From the NCBI RefSeq assembly GCF_002157205.1, contig NZ_CP021358.1, forward strand, positions 3,100,001 to 3,164,000: a DNA stretch of 64,000 nt, in the 5' to 3' direction. The stretch comes from Kushneria marisflavi (GTDB taxonomy: Bacteria > Pseudomonadota > Gammaproteobacteria > Pseudomonadales > Halomonadaceae). Under the pieces are notes generated by a model, which was not told where the DNA came from, made no database searches, and worked only from the letters and a program-made list of their open reading frames with translations. Positions 1 through 8,302 of this stretch are shown here, piece after piece (position 1 is the first letter of the stretch; each line of letters opens with the position of its first letter). A program made the position numbers and the translations under genes.

Positions 1-1
1 G

Positions 2-1051
2 CGCAAGGTATGGTTTTATGTGCGCGAAATCGAGCGCGAGGCCGTGCGTCTGGATGCCCCGGTAGAGCGGGCAGTGGCCCCTTCAAGGCTTTTTAACGAA
101 GGCAGTGCCGCCCTTGAGATGGAGCCTGTCGCTTCTCCTCAGGAAGAGGCGCTGGTGTCACTGCCCCTGTTTGATAACGTCAAGAGCATTGCCCGCGCGC
201 TGGGCGTTCAATTGATCAATCTGCAGGCCGGCATGAGTCTGGAAACAGCGGTGCTTTGCGAGCAGGCGCGCATGCTGCTGTCGCTGTTGCAGGAAGATCG
301 TCAGGCGCTTTTGTATGCACTGGCCTGTGTCGAGCCTCACTCCACGCCGCTGGTCTGTCATGGATTATCGGTGGCCGCGCGCCTGGCCGATCTGGAAAGT
401 GGTGATCGCACCACGGAGCAGATCGTGCAGATGATGGCCTGTGCGATGGTGCATGACTTCGGCAAGATCCTGCTCCCCGAAAACGTGCGGCTGCATCAGG
501 GCAGCATGGACCATTCGATGCTGTCGCATCTGCACGCCCACGTGGAACTGCTGCGCTTTCGCATCGAAAGAGACGGGGTTTCCTCCGACATGCGCCGTGA
601 TGTACTGCTGAGTATCAACGAGCGACTCGATGGCAGTGGCTATCCACGCGCCCTGAAAGGGCACTCGCTGAATCGTCTGGCACGCATGGCCGCGGTGGTA
701 GACGCCGTGGATGCCATGAGTCGGCCACGTTCGGATCGACCCGCCTGGCTGGCGCTGGACATCTATCGCCACATCTTCAACGCCGGTAGCCAGTTTGATA
801 CTGCCAGCGTCAATCGTTACGTCAAACGCTATGGATTTACCCCGATCGGTTCTCTGGTGACCTTTTCCAGCGGCTTTCAGGCCTGGGTCATGCGTCTTGA
901 TGCCAGAGGGCAGCCATCGCGAGTGCGGGTGGTACGTGAACTGACGCATGACAAGCGCATGAATCAGATGCTTGAAGGGGAGGAGCTGGTACAGCTGGGG
1001 TCGCTTGAAGGCTGTGTCGGACGTCATGACAGCGCCATGACGCCCTGGTAA
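2..1051 (+). CDS. HD-GYP-like domain protein, 5' end outside the window
   Basis: The reading frame is open to the left edge, so the N-terminus is missing; a GTG at 20 is the first possible internal start but need not be the real one. The C-terminal two thirds resembles the HD-GYP cyclic-di-GMP phosphodiesterase fold: a histidine near residue 114 (counting from that GTG), an HDFGK motif near 145 and DGSGYP near 205. The usual HHE preceding DGSGYP is replaced by INE, so one conserved metal-ligand histidine appears lost. Activity as a c-di-GMP phosphodiesterase is therefore uncertain; it could be a degenerate sensor. The gene is transcribed toward the oppositely oriented isomerase gene that follows. 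Confidence 0.7.
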   Translation, partial: RKVWFYVREIEREAVRLDAPVERAVAPSRLFNEGSAALEMEPVASPQEEALVSLPLFDNVKSIARALGVQLINLQAGMSLETAVLCEQARMLLSLLQEDRQALLYALACVEPHSTPLVCHGLSVAARLADLESGDRTTEQIVQMMACAMVHDFGKILLPENVRLHQGSMDHSMLSHLHAHVELLRFRIERDGVSSDMRRDVLLSINERLDGSGYPRALKGHSLNRLARMAAVVDAVDAMSRPRSDRPAWLALDIYRHIFNAGSQFDTASVNRYVKRYGFTPIGSLVTFSSGFQAWVMRLDARGQPSRVRVVRELTHDKRMNQMLEGEELVQLGSLEGCVGRHDSAMTPW

Positions 1052-1073
1052 CCTCCTAGCGCGAGAAGATGGA

Positions 1074-1403
1074 TCAGCGCGAGAAGGTAGCGCGATCGGT
1101 TTCCACTATCTCGACAATGGCGCTCATGTGCCCGCCTAAATGCTCATTGATGGTGGCCAGCAGAGCGGTTGAAAGCGCCTGGCGCTGCTCCTGCGTTCGC
1201 CCGGCAAACAGACGCACCTGCAGCATGGCAAAGGGTTTTGCCTCGCCGGCCTGACGCGTGTGAAACAGGGGAAGCGTGGCGACCTTGATCGCGCGTGCTT
1301 CAAAGAGCCCTGAATCCAGCGCGCAGTGATGCAGGGCGTCCATCAACGGGGCAAGCGTGTCATCACCGAGCTCCCGAGGATGGTGGAAAAGCAGTGTGGG
1401 CAT
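1074..1403 (-). CDS. 5-carboxymethyl-2-hydroxymuconate isomerase-like protein (tautomerase superfamily)
   Basis: The 109-residue product begins Met-Pro-Thr-Leu-Leu-Phe, and the proline exposed after methionine removal is the catalytic base of this superfamily; I chose this start for that reason although the frame extends 15 codons further up. Length and overall pattern (…GLFEARAIKV…, FAMLQVRL, GRTQEQRQ) match the HpaF/CHMI family, which isomerises carboxymethyl-hydroxymuconate in homoprotocatechuate breakdown. No other genes of that pathway are nearby, so the real substrate is uncertain. It lies just downstream of the DUF4385 gene on the same strand and may be co-transcribed with it. Confidence 0.75.
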   Translation of the reverse strand: MPTLLFHHPRELGDDTLAPLMDALHHCALDSGLFEARAIKVATLPLFHTRQAGEAKPFAMLQVRLFAGRTQEQRQALSTALLATINEHLGGHMSAIVEIVETDRATFSR

Positions 1404-1444
1404 ATCGATGGTCCGTAGTGAAGGTCTTTCAGTCACGGTGGTTG

Positions 1445-1915
1445 TCAACCATGGGCGCGCTGATGGGCCTTTTTGCGTTTCAGATAGTCCTCGTCTTCGC
1501 GAACCTTTATCCAGACCTTTTCAAAGATGGCCGCTGATTTGGCCTTTTCCTCGTCAATGTCACGCTCGCGAATCTCGCCATTTTTATCGTATTTGCGCCC
1601 GCCAGGATAGTTGGCGTAGCGCCGGGCGCGGGTATGGCCCATCTGGATGAACTTGCGTGCCATATCCATGCCGACAAAATCATCATGGGCGCGGTAATCT
1701 TCAAACATTTCCAGAAGCTTTTGCGATGAGGCATGAGCGTCAGCCGGCGTCTTGAAGCGCCAGTGCGGCAGCAACTCTCCCTTGTAGGGTTCAACGGTCA
1801 GTACGCCCTGCTCGCCGCGGCCTACGCGATAATGTTCCGGGTGCCTGCGGCAGTCCGGCTTCTCGCCATCATTCTGATGTGGCTGGCCGGTCAGGGCAGC
1901 CTTTGATGTGCTCAT
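1445..1915 (-). CDS. DUF4385 domain-containing protein
   Basis: A soluble 156-residue protein with a conserved core YRVGRGEQGVLTVEPYK (about residues 29-45), WRFKTP and DFVGMDMARKF, followed by TRARRYANYPGGRKYDKNG; I recognise this as the DUF4385 family. Its function is unknown. There is no signal peptide or membrane segment. The C-terminus is highly charged and lysine/glutamate rich. The ATG is preceded by AAGG at a normal distance. A few strand-matched bases separate it from the isomerase-like gene downstream, so a two-gene operon is plausible. Confidence 0.75.
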   Translation of the reverse strand: MSTSKAALTGQPHQNDGEKPDCRRHPEHYRVGRGEQGVLTVEPYKGELLPHWRFKTPADAHASSQKLLEMFEDYRAHDDFVGMDMARKFIQMGHTRARRYANYPGGRKYDKNGEIRERDIDEEKAKSAAIFEKVWIKVREDEDYLKRKKAHQRAHG

Positions 1916-2060
1916 GCCTTCATCCTGTCATCCGTGAGTTGGCCTTTAAGGCAGTTCATGAAGCGATGCTGAAATACCCGGCCACATCATGTGCTCAAAA
2001 GTGGTCAATGCCATGCATTATCAGCCATGATAGTTCAGCTCATCAGACAGGGAAGCGGTA

Positions 2061-3446
2061 ATGCCACCAGGAATTCAGGGAAAGGGATCGTCATGTCGAG
2101 TTGCCGGCATGTCGGTGACAGGTGCGCGCACGGTGATGCTGACGCTGTTGCTTGGCAGCGGCGTCATGCAGGGCTGTCAGGCCGGGGCTTCGCCGTCCTC
2201 GCCGACATCCTCCGCACCTCAGGCGGCGTCCACGAACGAGACTTCCAGTGACGCGAGCGCCGGGACGTCATCAACGGTGGCCGAGGCCAGTACTTCCAGC
2301 CGCGATGATCAGACGCCCGCCGAGCGGGAATCCTTTGATCAGTGGGTCAGCGAGTTTCGCCAAAAGGCGCGCGCGCAGGGCATTACGTCCAACACGCTGA
2401 ATGAAGCGCTGGCAGGCGTGCGCTATCAGCCGCGCATTATCGAACTGGATCGCTCACAGCCAGAGTTTACCCGGGCGATCTGGGAGTATCTCGACAGCGC
2501 AGTATCCTCAAGCCGGGTTGATAACGGCCGCCAGAAGCTGGCCGAGCATCGCAGTGCCGCCGATCAGGCGCAGGCCCGCTATGGCGTGCCGGGCTCGGTC
2601 ATTACGGCCATCTGGGGGATCGAAAGCAATTACGGCAGTAATTTTGGCAGCTTCTCGACCATTGATGCCTTTGCCACGCTCGGTTATGAGGGGCGCCGCC
2701 ACGCCTTTGCCGAAGAGCAGTTAATGGCAGCACTACGCATCATTCAGGAAGGCGATATCGACCGCGACCATATGCTGGGGTCCTGGGCCGGGGCGATGGG
2801 ACATACCCAGTTCATCCCTACCAGCTTCCTGGCCTATGCCGTGGATGGCGACAACGATGGCCGCCGCGATATCTGGGGCAGTATCCCGGATGTCATGGCG
2901 TCTACCGCCAACTATCTGGCCAAAAACGGCTGGCAGTCTGGTCAGCCCTGGGGGGTTGAGGTGACGTTGCCGGAGGGCTTTGACTACACCCGCACCGAGC
3001 TTTCCACACGTCAGTCTACTCAGGCCTGGCAGGCGCAGGGCGTTCGCGCGGTGCAGGGGCAATCCCTGCCGGCATTCGATCAGGCCTCCATTATTGCGCC
3101 GGCCGGCGCTCAGGGGCCCGCGTTCATGGTCGGGCCCAACTTCCGCGTCATCATGCGCTACAACAATGCCACCAGCTACGCGCTGGCTGTGGCGCTGCTG
3201 TCACAGCGCATCGACGGCGGCCCCGGCGTGCAGGGTGACTGGCCACGTGGTCTGAAACCGCTGACGCGCTCTCAGACCAGGGAGATACAGACACTTTTGA
3301 ATCAGAAGGGGTTTGGCACCGGCACGCCGGACGGCATCATGGGGCCCAATACCCGGGAAGGGCTGCGGGCCTGGCAGCGCAGCGTCGGGAAAACGCCGGA
3401 TGGCTTCCCCAGCAGCAGCGTGCTGGAAGCACTGCGCCAGCCATAA
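2061..3446 (+). CDS. Lytic murein transglycosylase, MltB family, with peptidoglycan-binding domain
   Basis: Predicted envelope enzyme that cleaves the MurNAc-GlcNAc bond of peptidoglycan to form 1,6-anhydromuropeptides. The N-terminus carries a signal segment ending at a cysteine (VMQGC, about residue 39), so it is probably an outer-membrane lipoprotein, although that lipobox is weak. A Ser/Thr/Ala-rich linker follows. The catalytic module contains AIWGIESNYGSNFG, with the putative catalytic glutamate at residue 188. The last 60 residues form a PG_binding_1 repeat (LLNQKGF…DGIMGPNTREGLRAWQ). The start has an AGGGAAG ribosome-binding site. The gene appears to be monocistronic. Confidence 0.9.
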   Translation: MPPGIQGKGSSCRVAGMSVTGARTVMLTLLLGSGVMQGCQAGASPSSPTSSAPQAASTNETSSDASAGTSSTVAEASTSSRDDQTPAERESFDQWVSEFRQKARAQGITSNTLNEALAGVRYQPRIIELDRSQPEFTRAIWEYLDSAVSSSRVDNGRQKLAEHRSAADQAQARYGVPGSVITAIWGIESNYGSNFGSFSTIDAFATLGYEGRRHAFAEEQLMAALRIIQEGDIDRDHMLGSWAGAMGHTQFIPTSFLAYAVDGDNDGRRDIWGSIPDVMASTANYLAKNGWQSGQPWGVEVTLPEGFDYTRTELSTRQSTQAWQAQGVRAVQGQSLPAFDQASIIAPAGAQGPAFMVGPNFRVIMRYNNATSYALAVALLSQRIDGGPGVQGDWPRGLKPLTRSQTREIQTLLNQKGFGTGTPDGIMGPNTREGLRAWQRSVGKTPDGFPSSSVLEALRQP

Positions 3447-3448
3447 TA

Positions 3449-3648
3449 TTGACAGTCGCAGTCAAACAGTTGGCCGGATCTGGAATATCGGGCGGGGTTA
3501 GACAAAAGTCGATGTGGCGATTCAGCACACTGGAAAGGGCCACCCGTCCGTAATCGACTAGGCTTACTGACGAAAGGATTCAATTAAAGACAGTGACGGC
3601 CCTACCCCCTTGTGTGCGGTCACTGCGGTGGACAGTCGGAGAGTCATC
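3449..3648 (+). other. Leader region of the protealysin gene with two inverted repeats
   Basis: This 200-bp gap contains TTGAC-N7-GTCAA at 3449-3465 and CAGTGAC…GTCACTG at 3591-3597 and 3619-3625. The first includes a perfect TTGACA, but no -10 box sits at a usable distance. The second could form a stem with a 21-nt loop in the transcript just ahead of the protease ribosome-binding site. Function is not established. Confidence 0.3.
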
Positions 3649-4692
3649 ATGAAGGCGACGCGCAACAATCCCTATGGGGTCATCCCTCCTCATCTTCTCA
3701 ATTACCTGATTGAAAACGGTAACGACCGCCATCGCCGTTGCGCGTTGAACACCCTGACGCTCGATTCGCGTTTCAGGGCCCGCACCGAGCGCCACACGGC
3801 GCCTACCGATGCGCGTCGTGGGGCAAGAGGGGAACCGCTGCGCTACATCTTCGATGCGGGTAATACCATGGAGCTGCCGGGGCAGCAGGTCCGACGTGAA
3901 GGCCAGCACAGCACCGGGGACGAGGCCGTGGATGAGGCCTACAAGGACCTTGGCGCCACCTACCGTTTTTTCTGGGAAGTGTTTGAGCGCAACGCCATCG
4001 ATGATCAGGGCGGTGCGCTGCTGGGCACCGTGCATTATGGCGAGGACTATCAGAACGCCTTCTGGAACGGTTATCAGATGGTTTTTGGCGATGGTGATGG
4101 CGAAATCTTTCTCTCCTTTACAAAAGCGCTCGATGTGGTGGCCCATGAACTGACCCACGGCATTACCGAGCGTGAAGCCGGGCTTGTGTATTACAACCAG
4201 TCAGGCGCGCTGAACGAATCCGTCTCCGATGTCTTTGGCGTGATGGTGGCTCAGTATGACGCCCACCAGACGGTCGATGAGGCTGACTGGGCGATCGGGC
4301 GCGCACTGCTGGCGCCCGGGATCAATGGAACAGGGCTCCGCTCGATGTCCGAACCGGGCACGGCCTATGATGACCCTCTGCTGGGGCGTGATCCACAGCC
4401 GGCGCACATGCGCGATTTCGTGGAAACCAATGAGGACAATGGCGGCGTTCACATCAACTCGGGTATTCCCAATCGGGCTTTTTACCTGACGGCCATGGCG
4501 CTGGGCGGTTACAGCTGGGAGCGCGCCGGACGGGTCTGGTATGCCACGCTTACGGATGATCGCCTGGCCAACGATGCTGAATTTCTGGACTTTGCCCGCC
4601 TGACACTGGATAACGCCGAGACATTGTTTGATGGCAGCGAGGTGCGTGATGCTGTCCGTGATGGTTGGCTGGGCGTAGGAGTCGAGTTGTGA
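3649..4692 (+). CDS. Protealysin-like M4 (thermolysin family) metalloprotease
   Basis: A 347-residue zinc endopeptidase. HELTH (His166 to His170) and NESVSD (Glu190) supply the zinc ligands and catalytic glutamate, and GGVHINSGIPN (His268) supplies the transition-state histidine. The short N-terminal stretch NPYGVIPPHLLNYL matches the small PPL-type propeptide of protealysins rather than the long thermolysin propeptide. No signal peptide is visible, as for protealysin. The ATG at 3649 has GGAGAG upstream and is preferred over an in-frame start 13 codons earlier. Its stop overlaps the start of an emfourin-type inhibitor gene, the same arrangement as the Serratia protealysin operon. Confidence 0.93.
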   Translation: MKATRNNPYGVIPPHLLNYLIENGNDRHRRCALNTLTLDSRFRARTERHTAPTDARRGARGEPLRYIFDAGNTMELPGQQVRREGQHSTGDEAVDEAYKDLGATYRFFWEVFERNAIDDQGGALLGTVHYGEDYQNAFWNGYQMVFGDGDGEIFLSFTKALDVVAHELTHGITEREAGLVYYNQSGALNESVSDVFGVMVAQYDAHQTVDEADWAIGRALLAPGINGTGLRSMSEPGTAYDDPLLGRDPQPAHMRDFVETNEDNGGVHINSGIPNRAFYLTAMALGGYSWERAGRVWYATLTDDRLANDAEFLDFARLTLDNAETLFDGSEVRDAVRDGWLGVGVEL

Positions 4693-5018
4693 GCTATCAA
4701 CATACTCTGGGTGAGCGCGCACGCGTTCGCCTGGCGCGAGAGGGCGGCGTGGCCTATATGCCGGCGCTCGCTCATCCTCGCGAAATTGCCTTTCATGATT
4801 GTTCGCTGTCGCAGCGCAAGAAGGTCTGCAGGCTTCTGGATGAAGCCGAACAGCTGAAATGCCCGGGGGATCAGGCCGGGCAGGGTGATCAGCGCTACTT
4901 TCGCATCATTATCATGCCCATCGGCAGCGATAATGATGTGATCACCCTGCATGTTCCCGAGCATCGTGCCCCGGAGTCGCTGGTGACGCTGTGGAAAAAC
5001 GGGCCCTGCGACGACTGA
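4689..5018 (+). CDS. Emfourin-like protealysin inhibitor
   Basis: A 109-residue soluble protein with REGGVAYMPAL near the N-terminus, GDQRYFRIII in the middle and a LHVPEHRAPESLVTLW ending. This pattern matches emfourin (M4in), the protein inhibitor encoded beside protealysin in Serratia. The GTG start overlaps the protease stop codon (GTGA) and has AGGAG upstream, so translation is probably coupled. The inferred role is to hold the protease in check inside the producing cell. It converges with epmB, leaving only 13 bp between the two stop codons. Assignment rests on recognised pattern plus context, not on a database search. Confidence 0.8.
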   Translation: MSYQHTLGERARVRLAREGGVAYMPALAHPREIAFHDCSLSQRKKVCRLLDEAEQLKCPGDQAGQGDQRYFRIIIMPIGSDNDVITLHVPEHRAPESLVTLWKNGPCDD

Positions 5019-5031
5019 GGCAGCCGGATTA

Positions 5032-6087
5032 TCACGGCGCTGAAGACGTGTGGTGGGCCTGGACCGGTGTCTTGGCCTTTTCACCCGGGACCTCACGAAC
5101 CAATCGCGGCAGCAGGAAGCCGGGCAGGCAGTCCCTTAGTGTGTCGTGAAGGCGTTGAGCCTCATCATCCGGCACATCAAAGTGTGCAGCACCCGCTACC
5201 GGGTCCAGCACGTGAAGGTAGTAGGGCAGAATGCCGGCCTCGAACAGGCGCTCGGACAGCGCTCTGAGTGCCTCGATATTGTCGTTGACACCCCGCAGCA
5301 GTACGCTCTGGTTAAGCAGCGTCACTCCCACCCTTTTAAGCCGGTCACAGGCCCTGATCACGTTGTCATCGATTTCGTTGGCATGGTTGATGTGCAACAC
5401 GATCACCTTTTGAAGACGTGTCGCGGCAAGCCATTCAAGCATGGCGTCATCGACCCGGTCGGGAATGACCACCGGCAGCCTCGTGTGCAGCCGAAGTCGC
5501 TTGAGGTGGGGAATGCCATCAAGCTCACCTACCAGCCAGGAAAGCCGGGCATCGCTTGACACCAGCGGGTCGCCGCCGGAAAGGATCGCCTCGATCAATG
5601 ACGCGTCATCACGCAGGTAGTCCAGCGTTTTATGCCACTGTGCGCGCGAGGCGGCGTGATCCTCGTAGGGGAAGTGACGACGAAAGCAGTAGCGGCAGTT
5701 GATCGCACAGGCCCCACTGGCGATCATCAATACACGTGCAGCGTATTTGTGGATCAGTCCGGCGGCCGGGGTGTGATCGGCTTCCTCCAGCGGATCGGTG
5801 ACATAGCCTGCCACCGTTTGCGTCTCACTTCCCAGCGGAAGCACCTGTCGCAGTAGAGGGTCGTTCGGGTCGCCCTTTTTAATGCGCGATAGATAGGCTT
5901 GGGGCACACGCACCTCAAAGGCCTGATGGCCCGCCCGGGCACCAGGCAGCCAGCGCTCGTCAAGGCCAACGGCGCTCAACAGTGCTCCGGGATCACGAAG
6001 GGCGCCGGAGAGCTGTGACTGCCAGCTCTGGTCGGGAGCGCTGTCGTTACCGTCAGCGGATAAAGAGATAGTCTGCACAGGCTGCAT
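5032..6087 (-). CDS. epmB: EF-P beta-lysylation protein EpmB (lysine 2,3-aminomutase)
   Basis: Radical SAM enzyme that converts (S)-alpha-lysine to (R)-beta-lysine, the substrate EpmA attaches to elongation factor P. The cluster motif CAINCRYCFRRHFPY is present, as are LSGGDPL, HTRLPVVIP and LLNQSVLLRGVND, all typical of the family. At 351 residues it matches the E. coli protein (342). The open frame continues upstream through antisense efp sequence, which I exclude; an ATG five codons earlier (6102) is an alternative start. It is divergent from efp, so the enzyme and its eventual protein target share an intergenic region. Confidence 0.93.
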   Translation of the reverse strand: MQPVQTISLSADGNDSAPDQSWQSQLSGALRDPGALLSAVGLDERWLPGARAGHQAFEVRVPQAYLSRIKKGDPNDPLLRQVLPLGSETQTVAGYVTDPLEEADHTPAAGLIHKYAARVLMIASGACAINCRYCFRRHFPYEDHAASRAQWHKTLDYLRDDASLIEAILSGGDPLVSSDARLSWLVGELDGIPHLKRLRLHTRLPVVIPDRVDDAMLEWLAATRLQKVIVLHINHANEIDDNVIRACDRLKRVGVTLLNQSVLLRGVNDNIEALRALSERLFEAGILPYYLHVLDPVAGAAHFDVPDDEAQRLHDTLRDCLPGFLLPRLVREVPGEKAKTPVQAHHTSSAP

Positions 6088-6225
6088 GGTTCGCGTTATC
6101 ATCGCACACATTGTCATGCTTCGACGTCGCCGGGCCCGGGTGGGCAGGGCGTCGAGGCTTTCTGTTGATTCACTGTCCCCGCAGCTGCTCTGGTGTTCAG
6201 GTGGCTGCGAACACAACGAGGCGTT

Positions 6226-6792
6226 ATGGCAAGCTATTCTACCAACGAATTCAAGGGCGGTCTGAAAGTGATGCTCGACGGCGATCCCTGCAACATCGTC
6301 GAAAACGAGCTCGTCAAACCCGGCAAGGGTCAGGCCTTCAACCGCGTCAAGCTGCGCAATCTGATGACCGGCCGCACTTGGGAGCGCACCTTCAAATCCG
6401 GCGAATCGCTGGAAGGTGCCGATGTGCTCGACATCGACATGGAGTATCTCTACAACGATGGCGAGATGTGGCACTTCATGAGAACCGACGGCTCCTTCGA
6501 GCAGTTTGCTGCCGACAAGAAGGCCGTGGGCGACACTTCCAAATGGCTCAAGGAGCAGGTGGTCTACACCATCACGCTCTGGAACGACAATCCCATCTCG
6601 GTCACGCCGCCCAATTTCATCGAACTGGAAGTGGTTGAAACCGACCCGGGCCTCAAGGGCGACACGGCCCAGGGCGGCTCCAAGCCGGCCACTCTGACCA
6701 CCGGCGCCGTGGTACGTGTCCCGCTGTTCATCAACCAGGGCGAAACGCTCAAGGTCGATACCCGCAGCGGTGAGTACGTCAGCCGCGCATAA
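6226..6792 (+). CDS. efp: Translation elongation factor P
   Basis: 188-residue three-domain factor that binds the ribosome between P and E sites and relieves stalling at polyproline. Domain I ends in the KPGKGQAF loop, and the modified lysine is Lys34, as in E. coli. The ATG at 6226 ([12 protein letters not shown]) has GAGG upstream and gives the canonical length; the 11 extra codons available upstream are not family-like. With epmB divergent and epmA directly downstream, the substrate and both beta-lysylation enzymes are encoded together. A strong hairpin separates it from epmA. Confidence 0.97.
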   Translation: MASYSTNEFKGGLKVMLDGDPCNIVENELVKPGKGQAFNRVKLRNLMTGRTWERTFKSGESLEGADVLDIDMEYLYNDGEMWHFMRTDGSFEQFAADKKAVGDTSKWLKEQVVYTITLWNDNPISVTPPNFIELEVVETDPGLKGDTAQGGSKPATLTTGAVVRVPLFINQGETLKVDTRSGEYVSRA

Positions 6793-6810
6793 GGCGTGTC
6801 CTGAAGTATG

Positions 6811-6845
6811 GCAAGCGCCGGGCCCCATGGCCCGGCGCTTGCGTT
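6811..6845 (+). terminator. Perfect 14-bp hairpin between efp and epmA
   Basis: GCAAGCGCCGGGCC pairs with its exact complement across a CCAT loop, followed by GTTTG. The stem is very stable but the T-run is poor, so it may be a partial terminator or an RNA-stabilising hairpin that lets efp be expressed well above epmA. Confidence 0.65.
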
Positions 6846-6875
6846 TGGTCCTGCCCCATCAACGGATGAAGTGCC

Positions 6876-7859
6876 ATGAGTGCTGATGACTGGCGTCCCG
6901 GCGCCACCCTGGAGGTCCTGCGCGCGCGCGCAGGTCTAATGCGCCGCATCCGCGAGTTTTTTGACGCGCGTGACGTGCTGGAAGTGGAAACCCCGGTGCT
7001 GGGCCATGCCGGCAGCAGTGACGTGCACTTGGATTCGCTCTCTCTCGGCGCCCGCACCATGAATGGTGATGAACGGCTCTGGTTGCAGACGTCGCCGGAA
7101 TACCACATGAAGCGTCTGCTGGCGGCCGGCAGCGGCCCCATTTTTCAGCTGTCGCGGGTGTTTCGAGACAATGAAGCGGGGCGGCGTCACAACATCGAGT
7201 TCACGATGCTGGAGTGGTATCGTCCCGGCTTTGAACTGGAGGCGCTGATCCAGGAGGTGGTGACGCTGATCGAGACCGTGCTGGACAGATCCCTGCCAGC
7301 GGTACGCCTGCAACCCTATCGAGCACTGTTCATCACCCACCTGTCGGTGGACCCGCTAATGGATGGCCCGGAGACGCTGTCAGCGTTGCGTGCCCTGGCC
7401 GCTCAGCATTCAGGCGCTGACACGGATGATTGGTCGCGCGATGACTGCTGTGACCTTCTGATGTCGCTGGTCATCGAGCCACTTCTGGGGCGAGAGGGGC
7501 TTGATGTCGTGATGGATTATCCGGCTTCTCAGGCGGCGCTGGCGCGTCGACACATTGATCATGACGGTGCGATGGTGGCCGCGCGATTTGAGGTTTATCT
7601 GGAAGGTGTCGAGCTTGCCAACGGCTTTGATGAGCTGACCGATGCCGATGAGCAGCAGGCCCGCTTTGAGGCGGATAATCAGGCGCGTCTGGCACTGGGT
7701 AAACCTCTGGTCGAGGCAGATCAACGCCTGATTGCGGCACTGCGCGCCGGAATGCCACAGGGCTGCGGCGTGGCGCTGGGCGTCGACCGGTTGGTCATGC
7801 TGGCACTGGGTATTGATGATATCGATAGAGCCATGGCCTTTGGCACCGCCCGCTGCTGA
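6876..7859 (+). CDS. epmA: EF-P--(R)-beta-lysine ligase EpmA (PoxA/GenX)
   Basis: A 327-residue class II lysyl-tRNA synthetase paralogue without the anticodon-binding domain. It activates beta-lysine and transfers it to Lys34 of EF-P. Class II signatures are visible: motif 2 FRDNEAGRRHNIEFTMLEWY (residues about 96-115) and motif 3 near the C-terminus, GVALGVDRLVMLALG. The family N-terminus LRARAGLMRRIREFFDARDVLEVETPVL is present. It follows efp in the same orientation. A bidirectional-type hairpin closes the cluster. Confidence 0.95.
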   Translation: MSADDWRPGATLEVLRARAGLMRRIREFFDARDVLEVETPVLGHAGSSDVHLDSLSLGARTMNGDERLWLQTSPEYHMKRLLAAGSGPIFQLSRVFRDNEAGRRHNIEFTMLEWYRPGFELEALIQEVVTLIETVLDRSLPAVRLQPYRALFITHLSVDPLMDGPETLSALRALAAQHSGADTDDWSRDDCCDLLMSLVIEPLLGREGLDVVMDYPASQAALARRHIDHDGAMVAARFEVYLEGVELANGFDELTDADEQQARFEADNQARLALGKPLVEADQRLIAALRAGMPQGCGVALGVDRLVMLALGIDDIDRAMAFGTARC

Positions 7860-7888
7860 TTCGGTCGGCATCACATGATGATTTGATC

Positions 7889-7919
7889 CGCCCCGTCGTC
7901 ATCTCGCCACGGGGCGTTT
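7889..7919 (+). terminator. Hairpin between convergent epmA and yciI-like gene
   Basis: CGCCCCGT pairs with ACGGGGCG across a 12-nt loop, followed by TTTC on the plus strand. It lies between two converging genes and is the obvious candidate to end the epmA transcript. Confidence 0.6.
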
Positions 7920-7931
7920 CAGGTATCGGGG

Positions 7932-8228
7932 TCAGGCGTTCGGGTCGAACAGTTTGATCTCCCGAACATCGATATGCTCCCAGACCTTCTCGGTGACGTA
8001 GACCTCCGTCTCGAGCCAGGCCTCCAGCGCTTCCCGGCTTTCAAACCGGCAGTGGACATTGGAGCCAATCATTTTGCCTTCATCATCCAGGATGACGCCG
8101 CCACTGATGAAATGCCCCTGTCGGGCAAGCTCGCGAAGATCCTCCAGATGCTTCTCTCGACAGCCCATGCGGCGCTCGAGTGCGCCATCATCGGTGTAGT
8201 CCCAGGCCAGCAGCGTAAATTGTGTCAT
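7932..8228 (-). CDS. YciI family protein
   Basis: A 98-residue protein with a ferredoxin-like YCII domain: TLLAWDYTDD at the start, R-x-x-HL in the first helix (REKHLEDLRELARQG), then GGVILDDEGKMIGS. The family is widespread and related to muconolactone isomerase-like folds; most members have no proven reaction. AAGGAA precedes the ATG. It lies downstream of the LysR gene on the same strand, 74 bp away, but a functional link is not evident. Confidence 0.85.
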   Translation of the reverse strand: MTQFTLLAWDYTDDGALERRMGCREKHLEDLRELARQGHFISGGVILDDEGKMIGSNVHCRFESREALEAWLETEVYVTEKVWEHIDVREIKLFDPNA

Positions 8229-8302
8229 GTCTTGTTCCTTGTGAATGAATGGGTCATGTCAAAGGGATGGTCTCGCCTCATTGGGTCCGATCGTCGATCC
8301 CT

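Noticed and set aside
3449..3454. Perfect TTGACA -35 box after the transglycosylase
   Set aside because: No -10 box within 15-19 bp; it is better explained as half of the TTGAC…GTCAA dyad.
6088..6828. A 598-codon minus-strand frame running from epmB across efp
   Set aside because: Its first 247 codons are antisense to efp and have no family similarity; only the EpmB part is real.
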